A stretch of 64,000 nt of DNA, from positions 28,147 through 92,146 of the forward strand of contig CAMYNL010000010.1 in NCBI GenBank assembly GCA_947259705.1, written 5' to 3'. A program made the translations under genes and the position numbers. Shown here piece by piece: positions 1 to 8,950 of the stretch (its first letter is position 1; each line of letters starts with the position of its first letter). Origin of the DNA: an uncultured Gammaproteobacteria bacterium. Lineage in GTDB: Bacteria; Pseudomonadota; Gammaproteobacteria; Arenicellales; JAANXG01. A model generated the notes under the pieces. It did not search any database. It worked only from the letters and a program-made list of their open reading frames with translations, and was not told the origin of the DNA.

Positions 1-312
1 ATCTCGTCGGTGGGTGCCGGTGCCTTGGGAGCAGCCATCCTGTTGCTGCTTTACCCGCGATTGTTGGCGCTAAGAATCGTTGGCACTGACATCGCCCACG
101 CCGTACCTCTGGCGCTGGTTGCCGGACTTGGACATTTTTACCTCGGCAACGTGGACTTCAGCCTGCTTGGAAGTCTGCTGCTGGGTTCACTGCCTGGAAT
201 ATATATCGGAAGCCGAATCGGTCTACAACTGCCTGACCGTGTGCTGCGGCCGGTTTTGGGATCCGTGCTGTTGGTGATTGGATTAGGCTTCGCCATTGCG
301 CCTCCGACCTAG
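1..312 (+). CDS. TauE/SafE-family membrane permease, C-terminal part
   Basis: Partial gene entering from the left edge; about 103 C-terminal residues are visible. They form three hydrophobic helices separated by glycine-rich turns (LLGSLPGIYIGSRIG, then LRPVLGSVLLVIGLGFAI). This is the usual end of TauE/SafE (DUF81) permeases, which move sulfite, sulfoacetate or other small organic anions across the inner membrane. The segment around GTDIAHAVPLALVAGLGH matches the family's second repeat. The substrate cannot be inferred from this fragment. The gene converges on the aap operon, with only 25 bp between the two stop codons. Confidence 0.8.
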   Translation: MSSVGAGALGAAILLLLYPRLLALRIVGTDIAHAVPLALVAGLGHFYLGNVDFSLLGSLLLGSLPGIYIGSRIGLQLPDRVLRPVLGSVLLVIGLGFAIAPPT

Positions 313-337
313 CCAGGCTCGCGGGCCATGGCTGGAC

Positions 338-1117
338 TCAGTGGTGCAATACCTGGCTTAGAAAGAGCTGGGTGCGCTCGTTGCGCGGGTTATTGAAGAA
401 CTCCTCGGGCTCATTCTCTTCCACGATTTGTCCTTCGTCCATGAAAATGACCCGATTGGCGACGGTCTTGGCGAAGCCCATCTCGTGCGTGACGCACAGC
501 ATGGTCATACCCTCCCGGGCGAGTTCCACCATTACATCCAGCACCTCCTTGATCATCTCGGGATCAAGGGCGGAGGTCGGCTCGTCGAACAACATCACCT
601 TGGGACTCATGCACAGGCTGCGAGCGATGGCGACACGCTGCTGCTGGCCTCCGGAGAGCTGGCCGGGATACTTGTCCGCCTGTTCCGGTATCTTGACCCG
701 CTCCAGGTACTTCATTGCGATTTTATGCGCCTCGGCACGGGGCTGCTTTCGCACCCAGCTGAGAGCCAGGGTGCAGTTCTCCAGCACCGTCAGGTGAGGG
801 AACAGGTTGAAGTGCTGGAAAACCATGCCTACCTCGCGGCGAATGGTATCGATCTGCTTGAGGTCATCGGTGAGCTCGACCCCGTCAACCACGATCTTGC
901 CCTTCTGGTGTTCCTCCAGTCGGTTTATGCAGCGGATCATGGTGGATTTCCCCGACCCCGATGGACCGCAAACAACGATCCGCTCTCCCTTGTGCACGGT
1001 GAGGTTGATGTCTTTGAGCACGTGAAATTGACCGAACCATTTGTTCACGTCCACCATCTGGATTATCACGTGCTCGCTGTCGATGCCCATCCGGGCCGGT
1101 AGTGTTTCGCTAACCAT
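338..1117 (-). CDS. aapP: General L-amino-acid ABC transporter ATP-binding protein
   Basis: 259-residue cytoplasmic ATPase of the polar amino-acid uptake (PAAT) family. Walker A GPSGSGKS is at residues 51-58, the signature LSGGQ at 154-158, Walker B VMLFDEP at 174-180 and the H-loop histidine near 211. Length and the [14 protein letters not shown] start are typical of AapP/BztD/GlnQ. It is the last gene of a four-gene minus-strand operon (binding protein, two permeases, ATPase), 11 bp after aapM. This order is that of the Aap/Bzt broad-specificity L-amino-acid importers, so it probably powers uptake of glutamate and other amino acids. Confidence 0.93.
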   Translation of the reverse strand: MVSETLPARMGIDSEHVIIQMVDVNKWFGQFHVLKDINLTVHKGERIVVCGPSGSGKSTMIRCINRLEEHQKGKIVVDGVELTDDLKQIDTIRREVGMVFQHFNLFPHLTVLENCTLALSWVRKQPRAEAHKIAMKYLERVKIPEQADKYPGQLSGGQQQRVAIARSLCMSPKVMLFDEPTSALDPEMIKEVLDVMVELAREGMTMLCVTHEMGFAKTVANRVIFMDEGQIVEENEPEEFFNNPRNERTQLFLSQVLHH

Positions 1118-1128
1118 CGTTGTTGTTT

Positions 1129-2232
1129 CTAGCGCCTCGCATGCCCGGTTTCAAGCTTGCGTTCGATGTATTGACTGTAGCGGGACATTCCGAAGCAGAA
1201 TATCCAGTATCCGAATCCCGCGAAAATGTAACCTTCCACGGCAAAGCCCAGCCAGTTCGGATCAGTGAGCGCGGCCTGGACGATACCCAGCAGGTCGAAC
1301 AACCCGATTATCAGCACCAGCGTGGTGTCCTTGAACAATGCAATGAAGGTGTTGACGATGCCCGGGATAACCAGCTTGAGTGCCTGGGGCAGCACCACCA
1401 ATGCCATCAACTTCCAGTAGTTGAGCCCCAGCGCCTTGGCCGCTTCGTACTGGCCCTGGGGGATCGCCTGGAGTCCACCGCGTATTACTTCGGCCATGTA
1501 GGCGGACTGGAACAGCGTTACACCGATGAAGGCCCGCAGCAGCTTGTCGAAACTGACGCCCTCGGGCAGGAACAGCGGCAGCATCACCGAGGCCATGAAC
1601 AGCACCGTTATCAACGGTACCCCGCGCCACAACTCGATGAACGCCACGCAAAGCGCGCGGACTATGGGCATCTGTGAGCGGCGTCCCAAAGCAAGGACCA
1701 CCCCGAGGGGTAGCGAGGCCACTATGCCTATGGTGGCGATGATCAGCGTCAGCATGAGGCCGCCCCACAGCGCTGTTTCCACGACCTCGAATCCCAGGAT
1801 GCCGCCGTAGAAAAGTGTGTAGGCAACGAACGGGAAAACGAACAGCAGGAACAGCGCCACCCAGCGCTTGCCGGGCACCCGCGGGGTCATCAGGGCCGCC
1901 AGACCGGCGATGAATATGAGGAAGGCCGCATCGACCCGCCACCGTTGCGCCTCGGGATAGAAGCCATACATGAACTGCCCGAAGCGGGCCTTAACGAATA
2001 CCCAGCAGGCGCCGTCTCCGGCACAATCATCGCGGGTCTCTCCGCGCCAGTCCGCATGCACGAACAACCACTCGATGGCCGGGGGCGCCGATAGGTAGAT
2101 CAGGTAGAGGCACACAAGGGTGAGCAACGCGTTAAAGGGCGTAGAGAACAGGTTCGCCCGCAGCCACTCCACGACACCCACGCTCGCAATCGGGGGTGAA
2201 AGGTCTGGTTTTTCTACGAACGCCTCGGCCAT
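1129..2232 (-). CDS. aapM: General L-amino-acid ABC transporter permease AapM
   Basis: 367-residue inner-membrane permease. An N-terminal helix and a periplasmic loop with two cysteines (GDGACWVF) precede a second membrane block. The C-terminal HisM/GlnP-type domain contains the EAA loop [24 protein letters not shown]. The extra N-terminal helices and the length are characteristic of AapM rather than short GlnP permeases. It starts 4 bp after the stop of aapQ, so the two permeases are translated together and should pair as a heterodimer with AapP. Confidence 0.92.
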   Translation of the reverse strand: MAEAFVEKPDLSPPIASVGVVEWLRANLFSTPFNALLTLVCLYLIYLSAPPAIEWLFVHADWRGETRDDCAGDGACWVFVKARFGQFMYGFYPEAQRWRVDAAFLIFIAGLAALMTPRVPGKRWVALFLLFVFPFVAYTLFYGGILGFEVVETALWGGLMLTLIIATIGIVASLPLGVVLALGRRSQMPIVRALCVAFIELWRGVPLITVLFMASVMLPLFLPEGVSFDKLLRAFIGVTLFQSAYMAEVIRGGLQAIPQGQYEAAKALGLNYWKLMALVVLPQALKLVIPGIVNTFIALFKDTTLVLIIGLFDLLGIVQAALTDPNWLGFAVEGYIFAGFGYWIFCFGMSRYSQYIERKLETGHARR

Positions 2233-2236
2233 TCGC

Positions 2237-3427
2237 TCAGCGCTCCACCAGCGCCATACGCTTGTTGTACCAGTTCATGAACAGGGAAATGAGCAGGCTC
2301 ACGGTGAGGTATACCGCCATGGTTATCGCTATGACTTCGATCGCCTGGCCGGTCTGGTTGAGGACGGTGCCGGCAAACACCGAGACCAGATCCGGGTAGG
2401 CGATAGCCGCCGCCAGCGAGGAGTTCTTGGTCAGGTTCAGGAACTGGCTGGTGAGCGGCGGAATGATCACGCGCATGGCCTGGGGAATGACCACCAGTCG
2501 CAGGGTCGGTCCCGGCCGCAGCCCCAGTGAGTAGGCGGCCTCGGTCTGACCATGGCTGACGGCCAGGATTCCGGCGCGCACGATCTCCGCAATAAACGAC
2601 GCGGTGTAGATGGACAGGGCGAGCAGCAAGGCCATCAATTCCGGGATGAGCACCATGCCACCGGTGAAATTGAAGCCGCGCAGTTCGGGAATGTCCCAGC
2701 TCAGCGGGAAACCCGAGGCCGCGGCAGCCAGCACTGGCAGGCCGATGAGAATACCCGCGGAAACATAGACGACATGAAACGGCTGACCGGTTTCATCCTG
2801 CCGGCGGTGCGCCCAGCGGGTCAGCAACAGCACCGCCACAACACCCGCCACGATGGCGGCCGGGATCAGCCAGAAACCGTCTTCCGGCACCGGCCTCGGT
2901 GTATAGAATCCACGAATGTTGAGGAACACGCTGTCGCCGATAACCAGGCTTTGCCGCGGCGACGGCAGCGCCCGCAACACCGCAAAGTACCAGAAGAATA
3001 GCTGCAACAGCAGCGGGATATTGCGGAACGTCTCGATGTACGCCGCCGCCATCTTGGCGACAAGCCAGTTGCTGGACAACCGGGCCACGCCGATTATGAA
3101 ACCGAGGATGGTGGCGAGGATGATCCCGATGGCGGAAACCAGCAGCGTGTTGAGCAGACCCACCCAGAAGGCGCGCCCGTAGGAGGACGCCTCGCTGTAC
3201 TCGATGAGTGACTGGATGATGCCGAAACCCGCTTCCGAGGAAAGGAAGTCGAAGCCTGAAGCAATACCACGGCTGGCGAGGTTGTCCAGCGTGTTGTTGA
3301 CAATATATACGCCGAAGGCAACCACGGCGCCCACCACGAGGATCTGGAACACCACTGCCCTGACCCGCGGGTCATTCCAGGGCGCGGGACGCCGTGGCGC
3401 CGCCGGTAACTTGGCTGGCTCACTCAA
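2237..3427 (-). CDS. aapQ: General L-amino-acid ABC transporter permease AapQ
   Basis: 396-residue permease partner of AapM. It has a first helix (VFQILVVGAVVAFGVYIV), a helix block around residues 85-130, a long insertion with further helices, and a C-terminal EAA loop (EAAYSLGLRPGPTLRLVVIPQAM). This split permease domain with a central insertion is the hallmark of AapQ/BztB. It lies 114 bp after aapJ; that gap has no gene and could hold an mRNA structure that raises binding-protein expression. Confidence 0.92.
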   Translation of the reverse strand: MSEPAKLPAAPRRPAPWNDPRVRAVVFQILVVGAVVAFGVYIVNNTLDNLASRGIASGFDFLSSEAGFGIIQSLIEYSEASSYGRAFWVGLLNTLLVSAIGIILATILGFIIGVARLSSNWLVAKMAAAYIETFRNIPLLLQLFFWYFAVLRALPSPRQSLVIGDSVFLNIRGFYTPRPVPEDGFWLIPAAIVAGVVAVLLLTRWAHRRQDETGQPFHVVYVSAGILIGLPVLAAAASGFPLSWDIPELRGFNFTGGMVLIPELMALLLALSIYTASFIAEIVRAGILAVSHGQTEAAYSLGLRPGPTLRLVVIPQAMRVIIPPLTSQFLNLTKNSSLAAAIAYPDLVSVFAGTVLNQTGQAIEVIAITMAVYLTVSLLISLFMNWYNKRMALVER

Positions 3428-3541
3428 GATCCGGTGCCGTCGCTCGGGGTCTTAAGCGAAGCTGACTCAGCAACCGACCGCAGCCGGTCATTGGCATGCG
3501 ACCGGCGACACCCGGCCGCATGCCACGTACTCACCGACGGC

Positions 3542-4576
3542 TCAGCGAACCGGCGGCGCGTACTGCAGACCGCCGTCCTTCCACAACGCGTTGAGCCCGC
3601 GCGCGATGTTCAACGGTGATCCACCGCCCACGTTGCGCTCGAAGGATTCAGCATAGTTGCCGACCTGGCTGACGATGTTGAAGACCCAGTCATTGGAGAC
3701 TTTGAGGTCCTTGCCCTTGTCACCCTCGAGACCGAGGAGGCGCTTCATGGCCGGGTCCTGGGTTGTTTTGCGGATGTTGGCCACGTTTTGCGAGTTGACG
3801 CCCATCTCCTCGGCGTTGACCATGGCGAACAGCGACCACTTGACGATGTTGAACCACTCATCGTCACCCTGCCGCACCACCGGCCCCAGGGGCTCCTTGG
3901 AGATCACCTCCGGCAGGACCAAGTGATTTTTCGGGCTCTTGAGCTTGATGCGTTGGGCATAGAGTTGCGACTGGTCCGAGGTGAATACGTCGCAGCGGCC
4001 GGAGTCATAAGCGGCGACGGCCTCATCGCCCTTTTCGAACACCACGGGCGTGTACTGCATCTTGTTGGCCCGGAAGTAGTCACCCATATTGAGCTCGGTG
4101 GTGGTGCCGGTCTGCACGCAGATTGAGGCGCCATCCAGCTCCTTGGCGCTTTTCACGCCCAGCTTCTTGTTCACCAGGAAGCCCTGACCGTCGTAATAGG
4201 TCACGCCCGCAAAATGCACGCCGAGCGCTGCATCGCGGGTCACGGTCCAAGTGGTGTTTCGCGACAGCATGTCGATCTCGCCCGACTGCAGGGCGGTGAA
4301 GCGTTCCTTGGCGGTCAAGGGGGTGAACTTGACCTTGGTGGCGTCACCCAGTACGGCCGCCGCGACAGCCCGGCATACGTCAACGTCGATGCCTCTCCAG
4401 TGGCCTTTCTCATCGGCGTTGGAGAAGCCCGGCAAACCGGTATTGACTCCACATTGCACGAACCCCTTGGACTTCACCGAGTCCATGGTCTGACCCGCAT
4501 TCACCGGGCCCGCCCACAGGATTCCCGCCATCGCCACGGCGGCTACCGAAACGCTGAGTCTGGTCGATGTTCGCAT
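3542..4576 (-). CDS. aapJ: General L-amino-acid ABC transporter periplasmic binding protein
   Basis: 344-residue exported solute-binding protein, first gene of the aap operon. The signal peptide is MRTSTRLSVSVAAVAMAG... ending at VNA. The mature part has the SBP_bac_3 fold with the AapJ signatures GVNTGLPGFS, GIDVDVCRAVAAAVLGD and a C-terminal ARGLNALWKDGGLQYAPP. An upstream in-frame ATG would add eight residues, but a strong AGGAGGG Shine-Dalgarno sequence seven bases before MRTSTR decides for this start. It captures amino acids in the periplasm for AapQMP. Confidence 0.92.
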   Translation of the reverse strand: MRTSTRLSVSVAAVAMAGILWAGPVNAGQTMDSVKSKGFVQCGVNTGLPGFSNADEKGHWRGIDVDVCRAVAAAVLGDATKVKFTPLTAKERFTALQSGEIDMLSRNTTWTVTRDAALGVHFAGVTYYDGQGFLVNKKLGVKSAKELDGASICVQTGTTTELNMGDYFRANKMQYTPVVFEKGDEAVAAYDSGRCDVFTSDQSQLYAQRIKLKSPKNHLVLPEVISKEPLGPVVRQGDDEWFNIVKWSLFAMVNAEEMGVNSQNVANIRKTTQDPAMKRLLGLEGDKGKDLKVSNDWVFNIVSQVGNYAESFERNVGGGSPLNIARGLNALWKDGGLQYAPPVR

Positions 4577-4783
4577 CACTTGCCCTCCTGTTTTCATCAA
4601 TTATAAGTTCATTCACTTACAGTGGGAGGATAACTCCCGCATTTCGGGGGAATCAACCAAAACAATTGCAGGCCCTGCGTATTCAATATCCTGCATCGGC
4701 AAATCCTCTGACGGTGCGGTGAAGCGCGGCTCACGCACGCCAGCAAACGCCAAGTAGCCAGTCATCGACCCACCATCCCCAAA

Positions 4784-4804
4784 GTGGGGTCAGATCCGAC
4801 TTTT
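4784..4804 (+). repeat. REP-like palindromic unit, copy 1
   Basis: Reads GTGGGGTCAGATCCGACTTTT. The core GTGGGGTCAGATCC-AC is nearly its own reverse complement (GTGGG-TC-GA-CCCAC), so it can form a hairpin beginning with GTGG, as in REP elements. Copy 2 (4833-4853) and copy 3 (5239-5260) lie in the opposite orientation. Confidence 0.7.
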
Positions 4805-4832
4805 ACTCACCCGAATACAAAGTAGCGACCAA

Positions 4833-4853
4833 GAAAGTCTAATCTGACCCCAC
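4833..4853 (-). repeat. REP-like palindromic unit, copy 2
   Basis: On the minus strand it reads GTGGGGTCAGATTAGACTTTC, sharing the first 12 bases and the GACTTT segment with copy 1. Copies 1 and 2 face each other across 28 bp, forming a 70-bp inverted unit just beyond the stop of the zinc-ribbon gene. Confidence 0.65.
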
Positions 4854-4866
4854 CGTCACTTATTCT

Positions 4867-5142
4867 TCAGCTCGACGGCTTCAGCGGCACCAGGAGTTCC
4901 CACAGAAAGTCCAGCAGCAGCCACAGACCACAAAGCACGATGAATACGCCGATATTGATGGTGTTGGTCAGCCATGCCGCCAGGAACAAGACGAAAAGCA
5001 GACCGGCGGCCGCATACGGTAGGTTTTCGAATCGGGCGGGTTGGTACTCGGTGCCGCATACCTCGCAGGTCGGCGGGCCCGTCATCAAGACCCGTCCCAC
5101 CTTAATACCGTTCACGTTACAGGTAGGGCATTTTCTTTTCAC
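4867..5142 (-). CDS. Small zinc-ribbon membrane protein
   Basis: 91-residue protein. Its first 30 residues hold two CxxC pairs (CPTC at 5-8 and CEVC at 26-29), as in a rubredoxin-like zinc ribbon. Two hydrophobic helices follow (YAAAGLLFVLFLAAWL and NIGVFIVLCGLWLLLDFLWELL). The likely topology is a cytoplasmic zinc knuckle anchored in the inner membrane. I cannot assign a function. The gene is enclosed by inverted REP-like units at 4784 and 5260, which suggests it may have moved as a small cassette. The following gene on this strand side, arsC, is separated from it by one of these units. Confidence 0.7.
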   Translation of the reverse strand: MKRKCPTCNVNGIKVGRVLMTGPPTCEVCGTEYQPARFENLPYAAAGLLFVLFLAAWLTNTINIGVFIVLCGLWLLLDFLWELLVPLKPSS

Positions 5143-5238
5143 GCTGCTGCGACTGAATACCGGAGGATTGGGTCGATTCTATCGCGAAAACCGGGCCCAG
5201 GCCCCTCTGCATGTCGCGTGGCGTTGTCTAGGCTCAAG

Positions 5239-5260
5239 AAAAAGTGGGATCTGACCCCAC
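5239..5260 (-). repeat. REP-like palindromic unit, copy 3
   Basis: On the minus strand it begins GTGGGGTCAGATCCCACTTT, differing from copy 1 by one base in the first 20. It lies between the zinc-ribbon gene and the arsC stop at 5273. With copy 1 it forms an inverted pair enclosing about 477 bp. Confidence 0.7.
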
Positions 5261-5272
5261 ATATGGTTGGTG

Positions 5273-5767
5273 TCAGTTGTCGCCGATGGCGTCAAGTTGC
5301 TGCTGCAGCTTGAGCCGGTCCAGCGATGCAATGGGCAGGTTGACCAAGATCTCTATGCGGTTTTCGAGCATGTGAAAGGCGGTTCGAAACGCCTCGATGC
5401 GGGTGGTTTCGTCGCCCTCCACCGCGGCCGGGTCGGGCACACCCCAGTGCGCCATTACCGGTTGGCCGGGCCAGACCGGGCATTGCTCAGCCGCGGCGTT
5501 GTCGCATACCGTGACGACCAGATCGAGCGCCGGCGCATCCGGTTGCGTGAACTCCTGCCAGTCCTTGCTGCGATTATCGTCCACGGGATATTTGTTGCGC
5601 TTGAGTATCTCGAGAGTCAGCGCGTGCACCTGACCCTTGGGATGACTGCCTGCGCTGTGGCCGCGAAACCGGCCCCGGCCGTGGCGGTTGAGCAGCGCCT
5701 CGGCGAAAATGCTGCGGGCGGAATTACCGGTGCAAAGGAACAACACATTGAAAAGTTGTTCGCTCAT
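5273..5767 (-). CDS. arsC: Arsenate reductase, thioredoxin-coupled LMW-phosphatase type
   Basis: 164-residue cytoplasmic enzyme that reduces arsenate to arsenite. The N-terminal phosphate loop is C12-TGNSAR, and the two relay cysteines of this family are seen as C88 and C96 (VTVCDNAAAEQCPVWPG). The catalytic aspartate region HWGVPDPA is intact. Its length is slightly above the usual 130-140 because of a C-terminal extension. It follows arsR on the same strand after 33 bp and is divergent from acr3, whose product would export the arsenite. Confidence 0.93.
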   Translation of the reverse strand: MSEQLFNVLFLCTGNSARSIFAEALLNRHGRGRFRGHSAGSHPKGQVHALTLEILKRNKYPVDDNRSKDWQEFTQPDAPALDLVVTVCDNAAAEQCPVWPGQPVMAHWGVPDPAAVEGDETTRIEAFRTAFHMLENRIEILVNLPIASLDRLKLQQQLDAIGDN

Positions 5768-5800
5768 CGTATTCGTATCCTCGGTGTACTCACACGATTG

Positions 5801-6157
5801 TCATGCGCACAGGCGACCGCGGGGCCGATCGGGCATGCTGTGCAGCCGTTTACGGTCGCGGTTGAAGGTAGACCGGTCCGCCAGTCCCTTGGCGGCATCA
5901 CGAATCACCGCACGTGCCCAGTTCGGCAGTTCAGGGTTGACCCGGTAGTGAATCCACAGGCCCTCCCGACGGTCGGACACCACCCCCGCCTCACGCAGCA
6001 GGGCCAAGTGTCGCGAAACGGCGGGTTGCGCGGCCTCCAGCGCATGGGTCAGCTCGCATACGCACAACTCCCCTTCCTGCTGCAGCAGCACCACACAGCG
6101 CAGGCGAATGAGATTGGAAAGCGCTCCGAACAGCGATTCAGCGACGATGTCTGGCAC
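5801..6157 (-). CDS. arsR: ArsR-family metalloregulator
   Basis: 118-residue winged-helix repressor. The metal-sensing motif ELCVCEL (residues 30-36) matches the alpha-3 site of arsenic-responsive ArsR, followed by the recognition helix QPAVSRHLALLREAGVV. It starts at GTG with no obvious Shine-Dalgarno sequence; the AT-rich promoter lies immediately upstream, so translation may be leaderless or nearly so. It probably represses both itself plus arsC and the divergent acr3 until arsenite binds. Confidence 0.9.
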   Translation of the reverse strand: MPDIVAESLFGALSNLIRLRCVVLLQQEGELCVCELTHALEAAQPAVSRHLALLREAGVVSDRREGLWIHYRVNPELPNWARAVIRDAAKGLADRSTFNRDRKRLHSMPDRPRGRLCA

Positions 6158-6205
6158 CAGATATATTTAATTTACGATATATATGATAATGGTAATATAT
6201 AGTCA
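6158..6205. promoter_or_regulatory. Divergent arsR/acr3 promoter-operator region
   Basis: A 48-bp stretch made almost entirely of A and T in otherwise GC-rich DNA. It has repeated ATATAT blocks around 6161-6166 and 6178-6184, and TAATATATAG near 6193-6202. The position between arsR and acr3 and the dyad-like ATATAT spacing fit overlapping promoters with an ArsR operator. The precise operator is not resolved by eye. Confidence 0.5.
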
Positions 6206-6283
6206 CTTAGCATACAACGTCTCGCTCCGAGGCGTGTCCGTCGAACTTTTGGATAAACCTCCGTCAGGCCAGCGAACAGTCTT

Positions 6284-7369
6284 ATGAGCACGCCATGTGA
6301 AATCACCGCCCGGCGCGCGGGCGGCGCGACCATGAATATGTTTGAGCGCTATCTCAGCGTCTGGGTTGCGCTGTGCATCATTGCCGGGATCGCCTTGGGC
6401 CACTGGTTCCCGGCCTTTTTCCAGGCCATCGGCCGCATGGAGATCGCGCGGGTCAACATCCCGGTGGCACTGCTGATCTGGATCATGATTATCCCCATGC
6501 TGCTGAAGATCGACTTCGGTGCACTGCACCAGGTGAGGGAACACTGGAAGGGTATCGGCGTGACGCTGTTCGTGAACTGGGCGGTGAAGCCGTTCTCCAT
6601 GGCGCTGCTGGGCTGGCTGTTCATCCGCCACGTGTTCGCCGGCTGGCTGCCGGCGGACCAGCTTGACTCCTACATCGCCGGCCTGATCATCCTGGCCGCG
6701 GCACCCTGCACCGCCATGGTCTTCGTATGGAGCCGGCTCAGCGACGGCGAACCGCATTTCACCCTGTCCCAGGTGGCCCTCAACGACACCATCATGATCT
6801 TCGCCTTCGCCCCCATCGTCGGGTTGCTGCTGGGATTGTCGGCCATCATCGTGCCCTGGGACACGTTGTTTCTCTCGGTCGTGCTTTATATCGTGATACC
6901 CGTGGCCCTGGCGCAGTGGTGGCGCAGGCGGTTGCTGCGCCGCGGCGGGGATGTGGCCCTGGCGCGGGTCCTCGACCGCCTCAATCCCCTGTCGCTAATC
7001 GCCCTGCTGGCGACCCTGGTTCTGCTGTTCGGGTTCCAGGGCGAGCAGATCCTGGCACAGCCCCTGATCATCGCCATGCTGGCGGTCCCCATCCTCATCC
7101 AGGTTTACTTCAATTCGGGCCTTGCCTATCTGCTCAACCGCAGGTTCGGGGTAGCGCACTGCGTTGCCGCGCCTTCGGCCCTCATCGGCGCCAGCAATTT
7201 CTTCGAACTGGCGGTGGCGACGGCCATCAGCCTTTTCGGATTCAGCTCCGGTGCCGCGCTGGCGACGGTGGTGGGCGTGCTGGTCGAGGTGCCGGTGATG
7301 TTGTCGGTGGTGCGCATCGTCAACGCCACTCGGGCCTGGTACGAAAGAAATCCGGGGACGGTATACTGA
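6284..7369 (+). CDS. acr3: Arsenite efflux permease, ACR3 family
   Basis: 361-residue inner-membrane carrier with about ten helices that exports arsenite. The family signature AAPCTAMVFVWSRLSDGEP, containing the essential cysteine, is clear, as is NRRFGVAHCVAAPSALIGASNFFELAVA. Most relatives begin at MNMFERYLSVW, which is the ATG at 6332; the upstream ATG at 6284 would add 16 residues. Neither has a strong ribosome site. It is divergent from arsR-arsC, completing a minimal arsenic resistance module. Confidence 0.93.
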   Translation: MSTPCEITARRAGGATMNMFERYLSVWVALCIIAGIALGHWFPAFFQAIGRMEIARVNIPVALLIWIMIIPMLLKIDFGALHQVREHWKGIGVTLFVNWAVKPFSMALLGWLFIRHVFAGWLPADQLDSYIAGLIILAAAPCTAMVFVWSRLSDGEPHFTLSQVALNDTIMIFAFAPIVGLLLGLSAIIVPWDTLFLSVVLYIVIPVALAQWWRRRLLRRGGDVALARVLDRLNPLSLIALLATLVLLFGFQGEQILAQPLIIAMLAVPILIQVYFNSGLAYLLNRRFGVAHCVAAPSALIGASNFFELAVATAISLFGFSSGAALATVVGVLVEVPVMLSVVRIVNATRAWYERNPGTVY

Positions 7370-7477
7370 TCCAAGTTTACGCTCGACCCCGCGCGCAACG
7401 GGGGATACCCTACGTACAACAAGGTTCGTGTGAACACCAAGCTGCCGCCGACGGTGCCGGGGTATGCAAATTTGATA

Positions 7478-8938
7478 TCACGCGGGCTGCAGCCCGGACA
7501 CCGTCATCGTGAGGCTCCCCCCTGTATCTAAACGCGGGTGGACCACCAGTTCAAGGATCTCTGCCAGGGCCTTGATCACCGACAGCCCGAGTCCGACATG
7601 ATGTGCCCCCGTGCGCGCCTGGTCCTTACGCCAGAAACGCTCGAACATCATGGGCAGGTCACGCTGGCTGAGGTCAGGTGCCGGATTGGATATCGAAAAC
7701 GCAACACCCTCCTCATCCGCCTTGGCTTCAATGGATGTCCGGGAATCAGGGGGGCTGTAATTGACAGCGTTGCTGAGCAGATTGTTCAGGATCAGCGTAA
7801 GTTTGTCCTTGTCTGTCGTCACAATGAAGTCAGCGTCGACATGATTTTCAAAGCTGATGCCTTTTGCCTCAGCTTCCGCAGCAATATGTTTCCAGGTCTC
7901 ATCGGCCAGCTCGCGCAGGCTGAAGGTATCCGTTTCCACCACTTGCTTGCCCGCTTCCAGGCGGGCAATTGTCAATAGATTTGTTACCGTCTTTTCCATG
8001 TCGCCGGCCAGGCCCACCAAAGCATTGAAAAACATCTTGACCATTTGTTCATCAGCCGGCCACCTCTCTCCGATCTCTGCCATCGCACGCAGTTCTGCGA
8101 TCGGCGTGCGCAACTCGTGCGCGATGTTACCCGAGAACCTCTGCTCGCGCTGGAATGCCTCGTCCAGCCGTTCCAGCAGATGATTCAGCTGGCTGATAAT
8201 GGGCACCAGCTCCTCGCTGTCCGCCGGGCTGTCGAGCCGTGTTTGCAGCTTCGTTGCGTCCAGGCCGCTGACCTGCTCGGCGATACGCCTGAGTGGCAGC
8301 AGGCCTTGCCGCAGGGAGAAGTGAACCAGCAATGCCACAGATGCCATCAAGGTGGCAAATGTCGCCAGCAGCGTCGTCCTTATTGTCGCCAGCAACTGGT
8401 GGAGGTCTTCTCGGCCCCTGGCGACCGCAATACGCGCCTCAACGCGCGATGACGAAAGACCGGGTTCGCCGCCACCACCTTCGTCGCCCTCAATCGTATC
8501 CGCCGGTTCCTCCTCGTCACCCTCGTCGGATCGCGGTATGAACGCGAAAGAAACCATCCTCAGCAGGCGGCCGTCTCCAAGCGCGAGATCGGTAAACAGC
8601 GGTTCCTCGGTCGTAGGTTCGGAACGCGGCATATCGAGGTCGCGCAGCGAACGCGACCTCCCGAACTCGGTCCCGTCCGACAGCCAGAGCTGGAAATACT
8701 CGGGCCTGTCCGCTGCGCTGAATTCGGGCATGAACTCATCCGCGAAATCGAACTCGACTTCGCCGCTTTCCTGGTCAGTCAAAGTCACCAGCGTCATCGC
8801 CTTGGCAAGCAGATTACGGTCAAATTCCTGTTGCAACTGCTCTCGCAACAGATAGTCGATCACCGCGCCGGCGGTAATCAGCAACACCGCCATGCCGAGC
8901 AGGATGTAGACCGCGAGCCTGTTTCTGATAGAGCCCAT
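7478..8938 (-). CDS. Two-component sensor histidine kinase
   Basis: 486-residue inner-membrane kinase. A first helix (residues 10-28) precedes a long periplasmic domain with a strongly acidic, glycine-rich stretch (about 136-160). The second helix is at 188-208, followed by HAMP and the dimerisation box with phospho-histidine H274 (NIAHELRTP). The ATPase domain contains NNLLSNAVNYSPP and HVGLGLSVIKALAE. The G1 region reads SNPAPDLS instead of DxGxG, as in a known subgroup of QseC-like kinases. It is cotranscribed with the upstream response regulator, 12 bp apart. The acidic sensor loop suggests cation or cationic-peptide sensing, which is inference only. Confidence 0.88.
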   Translation of the reverse strand: MGSIRNRLAVYILLGMAVLLITAGAVIDYLLREQLQQEFDRNLLAKAMTLVTLTDQESGEVEFDFADEFMPEFSAADRPEYFQLWLSDGTEFGRSRSLRDLDMPRSEPTTEEPLFTDLALGDGRLLRMVSFAFIPRSDEGDEEEPADTIEGDEGGGGEPGLSSSRVEARIAVARGREDLHQLLATIRTTLLATFATLMASVALLVHFSLRQGLLPLRRIAEQVSGLDATKLQTRLDSPADSEELVPIISQLNHLLERLDEAFQREQRFSGNIAHELRTPIAELRAMAEIGERWPADEQMVKMFFNALVGLAGDMEKTVTNLLTIARLEAGKQVVETDTFSLRELADETWKHIAAEAEAKGISFENHVDADFIVTTDKDKLTLILNNLLSNAVNYSPPDSRTSIEAKADEEGVAFSISNPAPDLSQRDLPMMFERFWRKDQARTGAHHVGLGLSVIKALAEILELVVHPRLDTGGSLTMTVSGLQPA

Positions 8939-8950
8939 CAGATAATATAG

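Noticed and set aside
428..1102. 224-residue plus-strand open frame opposite aapP
   Set aside because: Antisense shadow of a clear ATPase gene; composition is His- and Leu-rich and no family motif is seen.
4624..4638. Small hairpin GGGAG/CTCCC upstream of aapJ
   Set aside because: Only a 5-bp stem and no U-tract; likely chance.
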